Below, piece by piece: positions 40,231-40,265 of a DNA stretch of 40,265 bases; position 1 is the stretch's first letter; every line of letters starts with the position of its first letter. The notes beneath the pieces were generated by a model that did not search any database, was not told where the DNA came from, and was given only the letters and a program-made list of their open reading frames with translations. A program made the position numbers and the translations under genes. Source of the DNA: Anaerolineae bacterium (lineage in GTDB: Bacteria > Chloroflexota > Anaerolineae > 4572-78 > J111); contig JAFGDY010000156.1 of the NCBI GenBank assembly GCA_016931895.1, forward strand, positions 1 through 40,265, in the 5' to 3' direction.

Positions 40231-40265
40231 TATCCGCCATTGTTACTGAAAGTAATGGTTTCAAA

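Overview
The window looks like a chromosomal segment of a Chloroflexota (Anaerolineae-like) bacterium. The evidence is indirect: GC-rich housekeeping genes, secreted proteins with long Thr-Pro linkers, TTG and GTG starts, and many dispersed intergenic hairpin repeats. There is no rRNA gene or other phylogenetic marker in view, so the assignment is an inference. I saw no tRNA, rRNA or CRISPR array.

Layout. (1) 233-6082, plus strand: a phosphate/oxyanion uptake operon (PstC, PstA, PstB, a sulfate-type binding protein, a Na/Pi-cotransporter-like permease and a tandem universal stress protein). (2) 6257-8225: two GNAT acetyltransferases and a single-domain response regulator. (3) 8366-10276, minus strand: a membrane-anchored protein with four repeats resembling pre-peptidase C-terminal (PPC) domains. 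(4) 10566-16659, minus strand: a nucleoside-type BMP ABC importer (binding lipoprotein, attenuator, double ATPase, two permeases) ending in a Thr-Pro-rich envelope protein. (5) 17252-20503, minus strand: a lipoprotein with a sulfatase-modifying-factor-like domain, a 79-residue membrane protein and a receiver-CPBP protease fusion. (6) 20584-36186, minus strand: a polysaccharide biosynthesis locus of fifteen co-directional genes, preceded by a truncated transposase at 36199-36675. (7) 37068-39980, plus strand: a membrane-anchored proline-rich protein and an M1-type metallopeptidase lipoprotein.

The polysaccharide locus has two compositional parts. The upstream genes (dolichyl-phosphate-mannose-synthase-like GT2, another GT2, an Alg14/Alg13 pair; about 33.3-36.2 kb) are GC-rich like the rest of the window. 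The downstream part (about 20.6-33.3 kb) is clearly AT-rich. It carries the variable functions: a membrane protein, two tandem HPr-kinase-like P-loop proteins, a GT2, an STT3-like GT-C membrane enzyme, a GT4, two methyltransferases, a Wzx flippase, a flavin oxidoreductase or mutase and a GT2. The composition changes inside the 3' end of the alg13-like gene, as expected for an exchanged serotype-style cassette.

The window is also rich in small non-autonomous mobile elements. An 84-87 bp hairpin element occurs three times, one copy with a 7-bp target duplication. A different 85-bp element at 16724 also has a 7-bp duplication and shares the terminal CTTACGCA. A third element at 13846 sits in the nucleoside transporter operon between 10-bp direct repeats; removing it on paper restores an ordinary operon junction. 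The most unusual coding content is the paired HPrK-like proteins beside an STT3-like GT-C enzyme, the receiver-protease fusion, and the Pst operon with a sulfate-type binding protein and a PstB lacking its Q-loop glutamine.
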